From NCBI GenBank assembly GCA_014238905.1, contig JABAAE010000003.1:248001-312000 (forward strand): a stretch of DNA of 64,000 nucleotides, written 5' to 3'. The stretch is from Planctomycetota bacterium. Lineage in GTDB: Bacteria > Planctomycetota > Planctomycetia > Pirellulales > Pirellulaceae. The stretch's first letter is position 1, and the number at the start of each line of letters is the position of its first letter. The notes under the pieces are model-generated. The model saw only the letters and a program-made list of their open reading frames with translations. It was not told where the DNA came from and searched no databases. A program made the translations under genes and the position numbers. Shown one piece after another: positions 34,882 through 44,670 of this stretch.

Positions 34882-35820
34882 ATGCGAATAAGGTTCGAAA
34901 AATGTTTATTTGTGTTGGCTGGCGTCATCGGCTTTGTCCTGGCAGTTGACCTGCTACTAGCTGGTATTAAGCCGTCCCCAATTAAATCGTCCGACGATTT
35001 GCAAAAAATCCGGCAAACGCTCTCTAAGCTGAAACCTATTCACAAAAAACTGGGCAAACCTGAACCCGGAGAATGGTTAGCCCAACACCCCGAACAAGGG
35101 CAGACGTTTTTACAATACAATCGCTCCCGCCCCGTCCGTTTTACCGCTAAACGTGACAAACTGTACATTCAACCGCTCGGTAATTTTTCGAAGCAACAAA
35201 AGGAATTGGTAAAATCCAGCGGCGAGTATCTTGCCTGTTATTTCGATTGCCCAGTGAAAATCCTCGAGGCAATCTCGTTAAAAGAAATCCCTGACTCCGC
35301 GCAGCGAATCCATCCCCGGTGGGGCGATCACCAGGTCCTAACTTCCTACGTCTTGGAACAGTTACTTGCCCCAAACCTCCCCCCCGATGCCGCCGCCATG
35401 CTGGCGTTTTCCTCTTTGGATCTGTGGCCGGGTGACAATTGGAACTTTGTTTTTGGACAGGCCTCTCTGAGAAATCGGGTTGGTGTTTGGTCTTTTTACC
35501 GACATGGAAAAACAGACGGCACCCAGGACGAATATCGGACCTGCTTAAAACGCACCATTAAAGTCGCCAGCCACGAAACCGGTCACATGCTATCGATGAA
35601 TCATTGCACCGCCTGGAAATGCAACATGCAAGGCAGTAACTCTCTGCCTGAATCTGACCGACATCCACTCCATCTCTGTCCGGAGTGCCACGCAAAAATA
35701 ATGCTCGCAACTGGATGTGACCCGAGGGCTCGATTCCGGAAACTGGCGGACTATTTCAAGAAAAACCAAATGAAACCTGAACAAGAGTTTTGCCAACAAT
35801 CCCTTGAGAGAATCAAGTGA
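34882..35820 (+). CDS. Membrane-anchored archaemetzincin zinc metalloprotease
   Basis: 312 residues. An N-terminal hydrophobic helix (about 7-26) is an anchor or signal peptide. The archaemetzincin active site is complete: HETGHMLSMNHC (His231, Glu232, His235, His241), then the family-specific second zinc site with Cys242, Cys247, Cys266 and Cys269, and CNMQGSNSL containing the Met-turn. Archaemetzincins are aminopeptidase-like metalloproteases, usually cytosolic, so a leader helix is unusual. It starts 40 bases after the RND exporter gene and may be co-transcribed with it. Physiological substrate unknown. Confidence 0.93.
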   Translation: MRIRFEKCLFVLAGVIGFVLAVDLLLAGIKPSPIKSSDDLQKIRQTLSKLKPIHKKLGKPEPGEWLAQHPEQGQTFLQYNRSRPVRFTAKRDKLYIQPLGNFSKQQKELVKSSGEYLACYFDCPVKILEAISLKEIPDSAQRIHPRWGDHQVLTSYVLEQLLAPNLPPDAAAMLAFSSLDLWPGDNWNFVFGQASLRNRVGVWSFYRHGKTDGTQDEYRTCLKRTIKVASHETGHMLSMNHCTAWKCNMQGSNSLPESDRHPLHLCPECHAKIMLATGCDPRARFRKLADYFKKNQMKPEQEFCQQSLERIK

Positions 35821-35856
35821 ACTCGATCCGCGGGCAAACCCGGGCATCTGCAGACA

Positions 35857-36579
35857 TTAATCCGTCTCATCGCGAAGACCGAGGTACCCCAGCGATTCCC
35901 GGATTTCGATGATCCGTTGGCTGTTATTGATCACACGCAACAACCGAGGTTCATCTCGCGTTTTCTGCAAAGCTGGCTGCACGCGTAATGTCTTGATATT
36001 GGGACTGCCATCGTCCGAACCCCAACGCCAGGAATAGGAATCGGGTCTGGAATATTCGCTGGTGCCCGCGGTCCTTGCTGAACCGATGAAGCGAAATAGG
36101 TCAGCGGTCATCGTTACCGAATCCTGAACGAGATCTTCATAGCGAATCAGCTTAACCGAGTCCGGATTTTTCTTTGACAATGCCAGTAATTGACTGGTGA
36201 CATTGACCCAGTAAACCTCCGCCAACCAGCGGGTCACCAGCGGTGAAAAAGGGGCTGCCAGAGAACGAAAGGTCATTTTTCGCAGAGAAAATACAGTGTC
36301 ATAAACATCCCGCACCAAGGCGATCGTTTTGACCCCATGACCGTGGGGAAGCTTGGGGTACCTCTTGGATTCCTGGTACCACGCCGGCTTCTTGAGAAGC
36401 TTGATCGGTGCGTCACTTTCGCCATGCCGACTGAGAACATGATTGACCGTCTTAGGATTTTGAAAATTAGTTTCCGGTAGATTTAGGACATCTTCGGCCT
36501 CGGCCAATAAAGCCTTTAGCAAGGTCGACCCACTACGCATCGTAGATGCAATCACGACAATGGAAGGAGAGCGATTCAT
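35857..36579 (-). CDS. PAPS-dependent sulfotransferase family protein
   Basis: 240 residues, near the usual 250-300. The 5'-phosphosulfate loop is ASTMRSGSTLLKALL (about 11-25), and the 3'-phosphate motif is probably LIRYEDLVQD (about 155-164). VKTIALVRDVYDTVFSLRK (about 83-101) matches the family's central R-D-P/V element. These enzymes transfer sulfate from PAPS to carbohydrates, lipids or proteins; planctomycetes have many. It is convergent with the archaemetzincin gene (36 bases between stops). Acceptor unknown. ATG at 36579. Confidence 0.88.
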   Translation of the reverse strand: MNRSPSIVVIASTMRSGSTLLKALLAEAEDVLNLPETNFQNPKTVNHVLSRHGESDAPIKLLKKPAWYQESKRYPKLPHGHGVKTIALVRDVYDTVFSLRKMTFRSLAAPFSPLVTRWLAEVYWVNVTSQLLALSKKNPDSVKLIRYEDLVQDSVTMTADLFRFIGSARTAGTSEYSRPDSYSWRWGSDDGSPNIKTLRVQPALQKTRDEPRLLRVINNSQRIIEIRESLGYLGLRDETD

Positions 36580-37037
36580 GAAGCGTTGCCAGCAGTGGTT
36601 TGAGCAAGGATGTCAGTTTCAACAGGAATTACCATTGTTGAGTTATTAATCAACTTCGTCTAGAAGTGACTCCCGACCAACGCTCAGCAGCAGCTTGGCT
36701 GGGCAGGATCTGACGACTGAAAAAAATGAAATAATGTTCGCTAATCCTGCAGGGTCCTTGCTGGGACCTTAAGCCGATCCTATTCGCCTTAGCTATCCTC
36801 CTGCCATCTCTGCTCCAGAACTTGCCGGATTGATCGATAGCCGCCCCACGATTCTCACAATATTTCCCCGCCTCACAATACACCACGGATCTGAAGACTC
36901 ACCTCGTTGCAATTCCACCGGCCATGACATCCTCCTCCAATACCCATGCAGAAAGATTCATTACAACGTCAAAACGGTTCATCTTGGCAATGATCGACGA
37001 CCGGGGTGGCCCACCGATGTTGTGTTTCGACTAAGTT
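36580..37037. other. Intergenic region upstream of the sulfotransferase gene
   Basis: About 460 bases. A small hairpin (GGTCC-6-GGACC near 36753-36768) without a T-run is the only structure noticed. The sulfotransferase promoter should lie in the left part. Confidence 0.35.
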
Positions 37038-38480
37038 TCAAGTCAATATCTCGGAAATCACCCTCGGACTGGTGACGCCGGTTAATTTTTCATTGAGCCC
37101 GTTTCGCGGGTAAAAAAGGTGGTCATGATGGATTCCCATGCGGTTTAGGATTGTCGCATGCCAGTCTTCGACACTAACGCGGTTTTCGACAGCGGCAAAT
37201 CCGAGCTCATCGGTTTTCCCCAACAGTTTCCCCTTTTGAATACCGGCGCCTGCAAACCACGAAACCATGGCGTTTTTATTATGATCGCGTCCCGATTTGG
37301 CGGGATCCTTGTCCTCGGATAGCTGGGCAATCGGCAGCCGCCCGATTTCGCCGCCCCACACCACCAGCGTCTGATCCCAAAGACCACGCTGTTTTAAATC
37401 CGCCAACAAGCCCGCGATCGGTTGATCGGTTCGCTCGCAGGCCTCTTTGAGCGACTTCCCAATGTTGGCATGGTTATCCCAAATCTGGGAATCAATAAAC
37501 AGCTGCACAAAACGGACGCCCCGTTCGATCAAGCGTCGCGCTATCAAACACCGGCGGCCGTAGGATTCAGAGACCGAACGATCCATGCCATACATCTTTT
37601 TTGTTGCCGATGTCTCTTTGGAAAGATCAAGGGCATCGGTCGCAGCGATTTGCATCTTGGCGGCCAGTTGATAACTCTTGAGTCTGGCAGCCAATTTGGG
37701 TTGAAAGGGCCTTTTGCCAGCGTGACGCTTGTCGAAGGACTCCAGAAACGAGCGTTCAATCTGTGTAATCGAATCGGGTTCTTCAAATCCTTTCTTCAAA
37801 TTCAACACCGGTGTACCGGTACCGCGAAATCGAACACCCTGAAAGTTGGGCGGCAAAAACCCAGCTTGCCAATTATCAACTCCGTTGACTGGCAGACCTC
37901 TGGGATCATCCATCACCACGTAGGCCGGAAGATTCTCGTTTTCACTTCCCAATGCGTAAGTGATCCATGAGCCAAGGACGGGCTTGCCTTCAAATTCGAC
38001 CCCTGACTGGATCTTGTAAATCGCCGGCTCGTGGGTCAGGTTGGTAGTGTGCATGGAACGAATTAACGATACGTCATCCACCATTTTTGAAAAATAGGGC
38101 ATTACCTCCGAAACCCACATTCCACTTTCGCCATGCCGCTTAAATCGAAATGGGCTTTTCATTAGCGCACCGGCTGCCGCCGGAAACTCAACTTCATTGG
38201 CAATTTTGCTAAAATGTTCTTTACCATGATGTTTTGTAAGTGCCTCCTTGGGGTCAAAGAGGTCCATCTGACTCGGTCCGCCATTCATAAATAAATGAAT
38301 GACGGACTTCGCTTCCGGCGGATGAGAAGGCAAACCACTGTTCGCGATATTGGTGGCCGTCTCTTGAAATCCTTGCAACTCCCCCTGAAAGAGATGGCAC
38401 AGCGCTGCGGTTTTTAATCCACTGGCAACAGTGCTCAGAAAACCGCGGCGATGATCTTTCGTAGCCTCTTGAGTTAACAT
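37038..38480 (-). CDS. DUF1501 family protein with Tat-like signal (second copy)
   Basis: 480 residues from ATG at 38480. HRRGFLS (about 10-16) is a twin-arginine-like motif ahead of a weak hydrophobic stretch, so export is likely. DUF1501 hallmarks: VIHLFMNGGPSQMDLFDPK near 62, 'ALGSENENLPAYVVMDDPRG', RGVRFVQLFID, and WGGEIGRLPIAQ...GRDHNK...AGAG (about 365-410). It follows a complete PSCyt1-DUF1549-DUF1553 gene by 38 bases, the standard planctomycete pairing, probably one operon. It is a paralogue of the protein at 7516-8913. Catalysis is unproven; a hydrolase of sulfated or phosphorylated sugars is the common guess. Confidence 0.92.
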   Translation of the reverse strand: MLTQEATKDHRRGFLSTVASGLKTAALCHLFQGELQGFQETATNIANSGLPSHPPEAKSVIHLFMNGGPSQMDLFDPKEALTKHHGKEHFSKIANEVEFPAAAGALMKSPFRFKRHGESGMWVSEVMPYFSKMVDDVSLIRSMHTTNLTHEPAIYKIQSGVEFEGKPVLGSWITYALGSENENLPAYVVMDDPRGLPVNGVDNWQAGFLPPNFQGVRFRGTGTPVLNLKKGFEEPDSITQIERSFLESFDKRHAGKRPFQPKLAARLKSYQLAAKMQIAATDALDLSKETSATKKMYGMDRSVSESYGRRCLIARRLIERGVRFVQLFIDSQIWDNHANIGKSLKEACERTDQPIAGLLADLKQRGLWDQTLVVWGGEIGRLPIAQLSEDKDPAKSGRDHNKNAMVSWFAGAGIQKGKLLGKTDELGFAAVENRVSVEDWHATILNRMGIHHDHLFYPRNGLNEKLTGVTSPRVISEILT

Positions 38481-38518
38481 CAATCAAAATCATCCGGTGC
38501 AACAGGAAAAGAAACGTC

Positions 38519-41188
38519 TTAATCGATATATAAAAAACCAGCCGAATTAATCAATGAGTGGCAAATATTTGTCAGGGCTCGGATTCGAACAACGTCGTCG
38601 TCGGATTCAAGTCCTAAATGCTGTCTCCATTGAGCCCTTAAGATAGAGTCAACTTTCTTCAATTCTACCAGCTCGTTCTGCTCTAACCCCCGGGCAAGCA
38701 CTCTATAAAAAAGCAGTTCCATCTGCTGATCGAAACTACCGGGATGACTTGCAACCTCATTGGCCAATGATTGACACCAAGATTGCACCAACTGATTATT
38801 GGTCAGATGCAATGCTTGCTGCGGCACAATCGAATTTTTACGAACCACGCAATTCGGCCCCATTTGCGGGTAATCAAAACTATCCAGCAAGGTTGGAATT
38901 TTGGTTCGACGATGGATGACATAAACACTTCGGCACCAACCACCACCGAGCAACTCGCTGGCAAGGATGAGGCCGTTTTCTTTTTCGACGACCTGTATCG
39001 GTGGTCCTCCCCTCGCATTCGATAATTGCCCGGTGACCGCCAGAATGGAATCCCGTACCGTCTCAGCACGCATACGCTTAAGAGGCATCCGGGAATACAG
39101 ACGATTGTCCGGATCCGCTTTCTTACTCTCCTGGCTCACCTCGGACACTTGTTGATAGGCGTGAGATAGCACCATGGTTCGCAAGATCTGTTTTAAGCTC
39201 CAATGACCCTCCACAAATTCCACCGACAGCCAATCCAGCAAATCTGGATGGGTAGGCGGTGCACCTGTTTTTCCAAAATTGTCCAACGTCGCCACGATTC
39301 CATGACCAAATAGCCGATCCCAAATACGGTTGACGAATACTCGTGACGTTAGCGGGTGATCCGGGTTGGTCAACCATTTTGCAAACGCCAATCGACGACC
39401 CGTTTTGGGACTCCGATGGGACAGAGAATGCCATGGCAACTCGCCAGGTGCCTTCAAAGGGTCCTGTAATATCTCCGGCACCCCGGGTTGAACCAATGGA
39501 CCGGGCGTCAGATGATTTCCCCGTCTCAATAAGAAAGTTGGTGACGGCCGCCCACGTGACCAAAGTGCGCGAATGGAGATTTCTTTTTCCGTAGCTCCCG
39601 CACGAATCGTCCCTGGAAGAGAAGGTGACAGTTGGTCAACCGGAATGGTGAGATTGCGATTTTCAGGTTTTAGCCAGTCATGTTCATCAAATCCATCTTT
39701 CAGAACAGCCGCCATACGAAAGTAATCAAGTTGGGATAACGGATCAAATTTGTGCGTATGACAACGTGCACAATGAACGGTAAGACCCAACATCGAAGAG
39801 CCCAAAACCTGGATTTCATCAGCGATGACATCAAGCCTGTCTGGTACAAAATTAGTGATGTTTTGAAACGTCCGATCGGGAGTGGTTCGCAAAAAACCGG
39901 TGGCAACCAATGCCCCATAAACCTCTTCGTCCATCGCAATACCAGGCTTTTGATAATCATGGAGCTCATCGCCAGCAAGTTGCTCGACGAAAAACTGACT
40001 GATGGGCTTGTCCTCTGAAAAAGCCTGGATGACGTAATCCCGGTACCGCCACATGTTCGGCCGGACTCGATCCTCATTTTGTCCACCTTCGGAATCGGCA
40101 TATCCCACTGCATCTAACCAAAGCGTCGCCCAGTTTTCGCCGACTGCGGGCGAAAGAAGCATCCGATCCACCAAGTGTTCCAGTGCATCACTTCGGGTAT
40201 CGGCCATAAATGAGGCTACCTCGTCCGGGTCCGGCGGCAACCCTCGCAAATCGAAAGAGAGTCGGCGGATCAGTTTCTGGCGTGACAGCCGATGAGAAAA
40301 ATCCAGTCCGGAACGCTCGAGCCGCGCCAGCAGAAAACCGTCGATCGGATTTTCCGCCTGCGACATTTTACCAACCACTGGCAACCGAGGGCGTTGGGGA
40401 GGCTGAAACGCCCAGAACTCGCGATCTATCGATGAAAATCGACGTTTCAATTGGCGGACCGGTGCTGCAGGGAATCCATCATCGACCCATTGCCGTAGCA
40501 GTTCCAATTCCGCGTCGGTCATCGACTTGACACTATCAGGGACAATTCGTTTTTTCGGCGGCATTTCACCATGATCAATCCGCTGAATCATGAGACTCTC
40601 CGCTGCTTTTCCAGCGATCGCAGCGGGTCCGGATTGACCACCTTTTAAGACTCCCTCCAACGTTCGCAGATCCAAATTACCCTCCTGTTGCGTTGCCCCA
40701 TGGCACTTTCCACAGCGAAGGTGGAGTAATGGAATAATTCTCTCTGCGGTGACCGACGCGGAGCCTGCATCACCTCGAAAAGCGGCACCAGTCTCCAGCC
40801 ACGTCTGAATCCCGTTCAATTCAGACGCGTTCAGGGGTGGCGAATCTTCTGGAGGCATTTCTTTGGCCTGTATTTTTTTCCAAAGCAAACCCCGCAGGCT
40901 GCTTTTTTGGTGAGCCAATTCATCTTGGCTCTCTTGCTGTTGCCCCTTTGGCAAGACCATCCCACTGTCGCCTCCAGCCAAGATCGCCCGCCGGTTGGAC
41001 AAGTCCAAACCACCGTCCAAATCCGTTGCATTATGGCAGCCGATACATTTTCTTTTAAAAATTGGCTGCACCCGGTCCTCAAAGTAAATCGAATCCTTTG
41101 CGGATTTTTGCTCCTGGACGGCAGGCAGAGACTGCCCGGTCAGGGAATGCAACAAAACGGTGAAAAAAAGAACGGCGAGTTTTCTCAT
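38519..41188 (-). CDS. PSCyt1-DUF1549-DUF1553 planctomycete cytochrome protein
   Basis: 889 residues with a signal peptide (5-24). Two cytochrome-like units follow: KRKCIGCHNATDLDGGLDLSNR (about 49-70) and HLRCGKCHGATQQEGNLDLR (about 156-175), each with one CxxCH and a methionine-containing tail (KEMPP, GEMPP), the planctomycete PSCyt1 pattern. DUF1549 covers about 280-485 (NPIDGFLLARL, DLRGLPPDPDEVASF, WLDAVGYADSEGG, CARCHTHKFDPLSQ). DUF1553 covers about 600-870 (TSRVFVNRIWDRLFGHGIV, DNFGKTG, HPDLLDWL). It is paired with DUF1501 downstream. It should be periplasmic and heme-bearing; substrate unknown. ATG at 41188. Confidence 0.93.
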   Translation of the reverse strand: MRKLAVLFFTVLLHSLTGQSLPAVQEQKSAKDSIYFEDRVQPIFKRKCIGCHNATDLDGGLDLSNRRAILAGGDSGMVLPKGQQQESQDELAHQKSSLRGLLWKKIQAKEMPPEDSPPLNASELNGIQTWLETGAAFRGDAGSASVTAERIIPLLHLRCGKCHGATQQEGNLDLRTLEGVLKGGQSGPAAIAGKAAESLMIQRIDHGEMPPKKRIVPDSVKSMTDAELELLRQWVDDGFPAAPVRQLKRRFSSIDREFWAFQPPQRPRLPVVGKMSQAENPIDGFLLARLERSGLDFSHRLSRQKLIRRLSFDLRGLPPDPDEVASFMADTRSDALEHLVDRMLLSPAVGENWATLWLDAVGYADSEGGQNEDRVRPNMWRYRDYVIQAFSEDKPISQFFVEQLAGDELHDYQKPGIAMDEEVYGALVATGFLRTTPDRTFQNITNFVPDRLDVIADEIQVLGSSMLGLTVHCARCHTHKFDPLSQLDYFRMAAVLKDGFDEHDWLKPENRNLTIPVDQLSPSLPGTIRAGATEKEISIRALWSRGRPSPTFLLRRGNHLTPGPLVQPGVPEILQDPLKAPGELPWHSLSHRSPKTGRRLAFAKWLTNPDHPLTSRVFVNRIWDRLFGHGIVATLDNFGKTGAPPTHPDLLDWLSVEFVEGHWSLKQILRTMVLSHAYQQVSEVSQESKKADPDNRLYSRMPLKRMRAETVRDSILAVTGQLSNARGGPPIQVVEKENGLILASELLGGGWCRSVYVIHRRTKIPTLLDSFDYPQMGPNCVVRKNSIVPQQALHLTNNQLVQSWCQSLANEVASHPGSFDQQMELLFYRVLARGLEQNELVELKKVDSILRAQWRQHLGLESDDDVVRIRALTNICHSLINSAGFLYID

Positions 41189-41264
41189 TAAATCACCTTA
41201 ACAGACACCTTTTTGAAATCCAAATCGGCGAACCCTGATTCCCCAAATGGTATAAAATGAACGG

Positions 41265-41822
41265 ATGCCGCAAGAAATGACCATCTGGACAATCCAACTA
41301 GCCGTCCTTTGCCAGTTCAGCGTTTTGATCGGCACGCAGTTTCAGCATCAGACACAGTTGTCAAAAGGAGGATTGAACTGGGAGTGGTTAGCTAAGGCTC
41401 GCTGGATGAAATGGATCTGGTTGTGTGGAGGGGGCTTGGCATTGTGTCACATGGTTTGTGCGTTTCACTTTGTCCATCACTGGAGTCATGGGCTTGCCGT
41501 TCAGGCCACCGCCGACCAAACCGAACAGCTATTGGGAATTCGCCTAGGTGGAGGCGTCTATTTCAACTATTTGTTTGTGATCACTTGGCTACTGGATAGT
41601 GCTTGGTGGTCAGTTTTTCCGCTGTCTTACGCACAACGCCCCACTTGGATTCAATACACTATCGGTGGATACCTGTTATTTATCACACTCAACGGCACTA
41701 TTGTCTTCGCCGCTGGGCTTAGTCGATGGGGAACTCTTTTATTATTGTTGATCTGGATTGGACTGGCCATCAACAATCGATCATTGAAGGAAAAAGAGAG
41801 ACCGCTCCTGCGAACCACCTGA
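41265..41822 (+). CDS. Hypothetical multi-pass membrane protein
   Basis: 185 residues with about five hydrophobic segments (around 7-25, 47-68, 100-118, 128-148 and 150-168). Several His residues occur in the second helix region (CHMVCAFHFVHHWSH). Such His clusters can bind heme or metal, but the spacing matches no family I recognise. It is divergent from the PSCyt1 gene with 76 bases between starts, and no downstream partner is close. The frame is credible because of its helix pattern. Start ATG at 41265 or 41277. Function unknown. Confidence 0.65.
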   Translation: MPQEMTIWTIQLAVLCQFSVLIGTQFQHQTQLSKGGLNWEWLAKARWMKWIWLCGGGLALCHMVCAFHFVHHWSHGLAVQATADQTEQLLGIRLGGGVYFNYLFVITWLLDSAWWSVFPLSYAQRPTWIQYTIGGYLLFITLNGTIVFAAGLSRWGTLLLLLIWIGLAINNRSLKEKERPLLRTT

Positions 41823-42162
41823 AGTTGATTTGGCAGCCGACGGCTATTGTTTGATGCCCGGGTGATGATACCGACTGAATCCGGCAGATTCCAATTCAAT
41901 TCAATGCCCTAGAATTCCATACCCTACAAATCCATGCCATGTTAGATTTCCTTTGCCGCTTTACATCGATCCCCGCAGGAGACGAAAAGATCACAGATTG
42001 GACGACCACCATCTCCAACTGGTATTGTCGTGCTGCAGTTGTTACGATCGAAGCAGATTAAAAATCTGTTGACCTTGATTGCAAAAAACACGGCATGGAT
42101 TTGAATTGCATTCATTTTCAATCCCACCATCTAATTTCATCCTAGAGAAAGCGGGTTCCACC
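41823..42162. other. Intergenic region upstream of the DUF1080 gene
   Basis: 340 bases. Near 41885-41940 short degenerate iterations (ATTCCA / TCAATGCC / ATTCCATACC / ATCCATGCC) resemble decayed tandem duplications. No RNA or clear promoter recognised. Confidence 0.35.
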
Positions 42163-42945
42163 ATGTTTCACAAAACACTTTTTTCCAGCATCTGTGTTTT
42201 TCTTTTGGTGGGATTTTGCCACTCCTCGGCTGACGGCCAAATCGGCGTCAACGCCAAACCTGCCGAGGGAGCTGAAGTCCTGTTTGATGGAACCCGCAAG
42301 ATGCTTGACCAGAAGTGGACCTATTGGAAAGGCCCCCGTTTCAGTTCGTCCCTGCCGGTCAAATGGAAAATCGTCCAGGATCCGGTGGACCGGGGTACGG
42401 TCATGATGACCTACGACCCCGTCGCGGCGGGTGGAAAATACGGGACAGCGGATCTGGTCACCAAAATGAAATACGAGGATTTTCGCCTGCACGTCGAATT
42501 CCTGATTGTGAAAAAGGGAGGCAACAGTGGTGTTTATCTTCAAAACCGATACGAAATCCAGGTCCTCGACGGAGATAAAACCAAGCATGGCATGGGAGCG
42601 GTTATCAACGAAACGCCCTCTCCGTATTTCGCCTATAACGGTGTTGGTAAATGGAATGCGTACGATATCAACTTTAGGGCTGCCCGGTTTAATGGAGACC
42701 AGCGTAGCGAAAAAGCCATCGTGACCATGTTTTTCAACGGAAAAAAGGTCCACACGAACCAATCCATCAACCAGGTCTGGGGCGGACCTAATTCAGGCAT
42801 TGACGGTGGTAATAACGGTGGCAAGGGCATTACCAACCGACCCGGCGGACTAAAATTGCAATGCGAAGGACACGAGGTTCTCTATCGCAACATCTGGATC
42901 AAGAAAATGAAAATCGATAAGCCGGATACTGATTTCTCCAAATAA
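42163..42945 (+). CDS. Secreted DUF1080 (3-keto-disaccharide hydrolase-like) protein
   Basis: 260 residues from ATG at 42163, which begins a clean signal peptide (hydrophobic about 5-17, likely cut after SSADGQ). The frame is open upstream to 42079, but that part is not leader-like. DUF1080 hallmarks: EVLFDGT near 35, GTADLVTKMKYEDFRLHVEFLI, GNSGVYLQNRYEIQVLD, and a C-terminal PGGLKLQCEGHEVLYRNIWI. The domain is a concanavalin-like beta-sandwich; some members act on 3-keto-glycosides. It is probably monocistronic and extracytoplasmic, fitting the polysaccharide-degrading habit of planctomycetes. Confidence 0.93.
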   Translation: MFHKTLFSSICVFLLVGFCHSSADGQIGVNAKPAEGAEVLFDGTRKMLDQKWTYWKGPRFSSSLPVKWKIVQDPVDRGTVMMTYDPVAAGGKYGTADLVTKMKYEDFRLHVEFLIVKKGGNSGVYLQNRYEIQVLDGDKTKHGMGAVINETPSPYFAYNGVGKWNAYDINFRAARFNGDQRSEKAIVTMFFNGKKVHTNQSINQVWGGPNSGIDGGNNGGKGITNRPGGLKLQCEGHEVLYRNIWIKKMKIDKPDTDFSK

Positions 42946-43043
42946 TGGAAAAGCACGAGGAGACGCTGCCCCAGAATCATTTTCGTTGCGATCGATGATT
43001 AGAATCCGATCGTTGGGCCGACCGCCCCAACACGTCTTCGGTG

Positions 43044-43071
43044 CCCGAATTTTGTCACCCGAATTTTGCCA
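43044..43071. repeat. 14-base direct tandem duplication
   Basis: CCCGAATTTTGTCA (43044-43057) is followed directly by CCCGAATTTTGCCA (43058-43071), one mismatch, in the gap after the DUF1080 gene. Confidence 0.9.
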
Positions 43072-43224
43072 CCGCCACCTTGCAGTTAATTCGTTTCCGC
43101 GGACTCGCTTAATATTCACGGGCAACCGGGCTTTCGCTAACAGCGTGTTGAAATGACCGATTGTGTTCGCCCGAAACCCTGTCTCGTCAAAAGCGATCCA
43201 GTTGTTGCTTAAGTCAAATGGTGA

Positions 43225-44145
43225 CTAGGTTTTGTTTTTCAATTGCAGTTCTTCTCTGCGGTTAAATATCCAGGCGAGCCCTGCAACACAGGATGCAAAT
43301 GGTAGCATTGGCCAGTATTTTCCAAATGATAACCCACTAAACTTAAACGGACCGCCCGAGAGACTTGCGACAACATCCTTGTTCTGAAACACCCCCTTCA
43401 TCTCGATTCGATGAACCAATTGTTTACCTGTTATCAAACCCGAAGATTTTTCGACCTTGCAAAATCGATTGGCCCGGTTCTTCGAACGAACAAATCCGGT
43501 ATTAGAATCCGTTAAATGACGGTTCCTGTATTGGCCAACTCGTTCGTCAAACTCCTTGGACTGCAGGTAGAGTGTATGGTCAAACTTTTCTCGTTTGTGT
43601 ACTTGTCCATCGTGAATATGAACGGTTGGAAAAAAAATCTCATCCTTGTGCCTGGTTTTAAATTCCATTGCCATCGGGTGCGTCGTACCACTGAGTTTCT
43701 TCAGTTGAAAAACAGCAAAACCAAAATCTGAATAACCAGAAATCTTATTCCATGACTCTTTTGGAATCACAAACTGACTATCCAATCGGGAAAAGTCATT
43801 GATGGTCGGAACAAATGAAGCGATGAAGTCACCGATGTCGTGAACCACCAATTTTTGATCCACAAAGCGTGATTCCCGCGCGGCGAACCGATTTACGCCC
43901 GGGGGTTCTTTATAAGGAAATCCGTTGTTAAGGTCTTTGAAAAAATCTTTGTATTTCTTTAGCGAAATAAAACGCACCCCATCTTCAGCAGACGGATTTT
44001 CGACAGGCAAAGGCAAAATCATTGCGTTTTGCTGTTTGGACGAAAACTTCATCTGGTAGGCCAGAAATTGAGTTCCTGTCTCCGTTAAACGAGCAAACAG
44101 ATTAGTGTCGGTAACCGACAGAACGGGTTGAGCAAAACAACACAT
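43225..44145 (-). CDS. Hypothetical protein with MCCFAQPV start and C-terminal membrane helix
   Basis: 306 residues. The N-terminus MCCFAQPVLSVTDTNLFAR, followed by 'QFLAYQMKFSS...AMILPLPVENP', looks like a conserved family with an unusual double cysteine at positions 2-3, but I cannot name it with certainty. No signal peptide is present. A single hydrophobic helix near the C-terminus (about 275-293), followed by RREELQLKNKT, suggests a tail anchor. The middle is beta-rich with 'VHIHDGQVHKREKFDHTLYLQ'. No neighbour is close enough to form an operon. The frame is long and its composition plausible. Function unknown. Confidence 0.65.
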   Translation of the reverse strand: MCCFAQPVLSVTDTNLFARLTETGTQFLAYQMKFSSKQQNAMILPLPVENPSAEDGVRFISLKKYKDFFKDLNNGFPYKEPPGVNRFAARESRFVDQKLVVHDIGDFIASFVPTINDFSRLDSQFVIPKESWNKISGYSDFGFAVFQLKKLSGTTHPMAMEFKTRHKDEIFFPTVHIHDGQVHKREKFDHTLYLQSKEFDERVGQYRNRHLTDSNTGFVRSKNRANRFCKVEKSSGLITGKQLVHRIEMKGVFQNKDVVASLSGGPFKFSGLSFGKYWPMLPFASCVAGLAWIFNRREELQLKNKT

Positions 44146-44670
44146 CGCGCGTCTCCCATGAAATTAGATTTTTGCTGGATAAGCAGGGCACTGAATCATT
44201 AACGTGCCGCAAACAATTCCGTTACAAAAAAAATGGGCAATCGCCAAAATTGATAATGACAGGAGGAGACCTGTGAGTCGGCGGCGACACCGTTGTCTCC
44301 GGTACCCTTGATCTAAAACGGCAGCGGTAAACCCCTTCCTGAAACCGTGATCAAGTCAACCTATTTGGTGATCAAGTCAACCGAATTGAATGATCATGAC
44401 AGCAACTACACACCTACTGAAAACAAATTGTGTTGTTCGAATCTGGATCGACCCCGTTGAATTCCCCAACCTTTTACGCAGCATTCGACGAGCATCTCGG
44501 ATACATCTGCACATTTCTCTCAGCTCATCGACGCAGAGAGCGTCTTTCGTTCAAATAGTTTTGCAGGCTGAAAAGGTCTTTAAACCCCTGATTCAATATT
44601 TCGGGGGACCGCCGGTAGTCGACATTGATGCACTTCGCCTTCTAGAATAGGGCATTCTGTGAGTTGCCAT
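44146..44670. other. Intergenic region with an interrupted direct repeat
   Basis: 525 bases. It contains the 15-base repeat at 44347-44382. An 86-codon plus-strand frame (44390-44650) has no recognisable family, and I do not call it. The region separates the membrane-anchored protein from the restriction-like remnant. Confidence 0.4.
44347..44382. repeat. 15-base direct repeat, 6-base spacer
   Basis: GTGATCAAGTCAACC occurs at 44347-44361 and again, unchanged, at 44368-44382. Confidence 0.92.

Noticed and set aside
44390..44650. 86-codon plus-strand frame as a gene
   Set aside because: No recognisable family, no start signal and no neighbour coupling.
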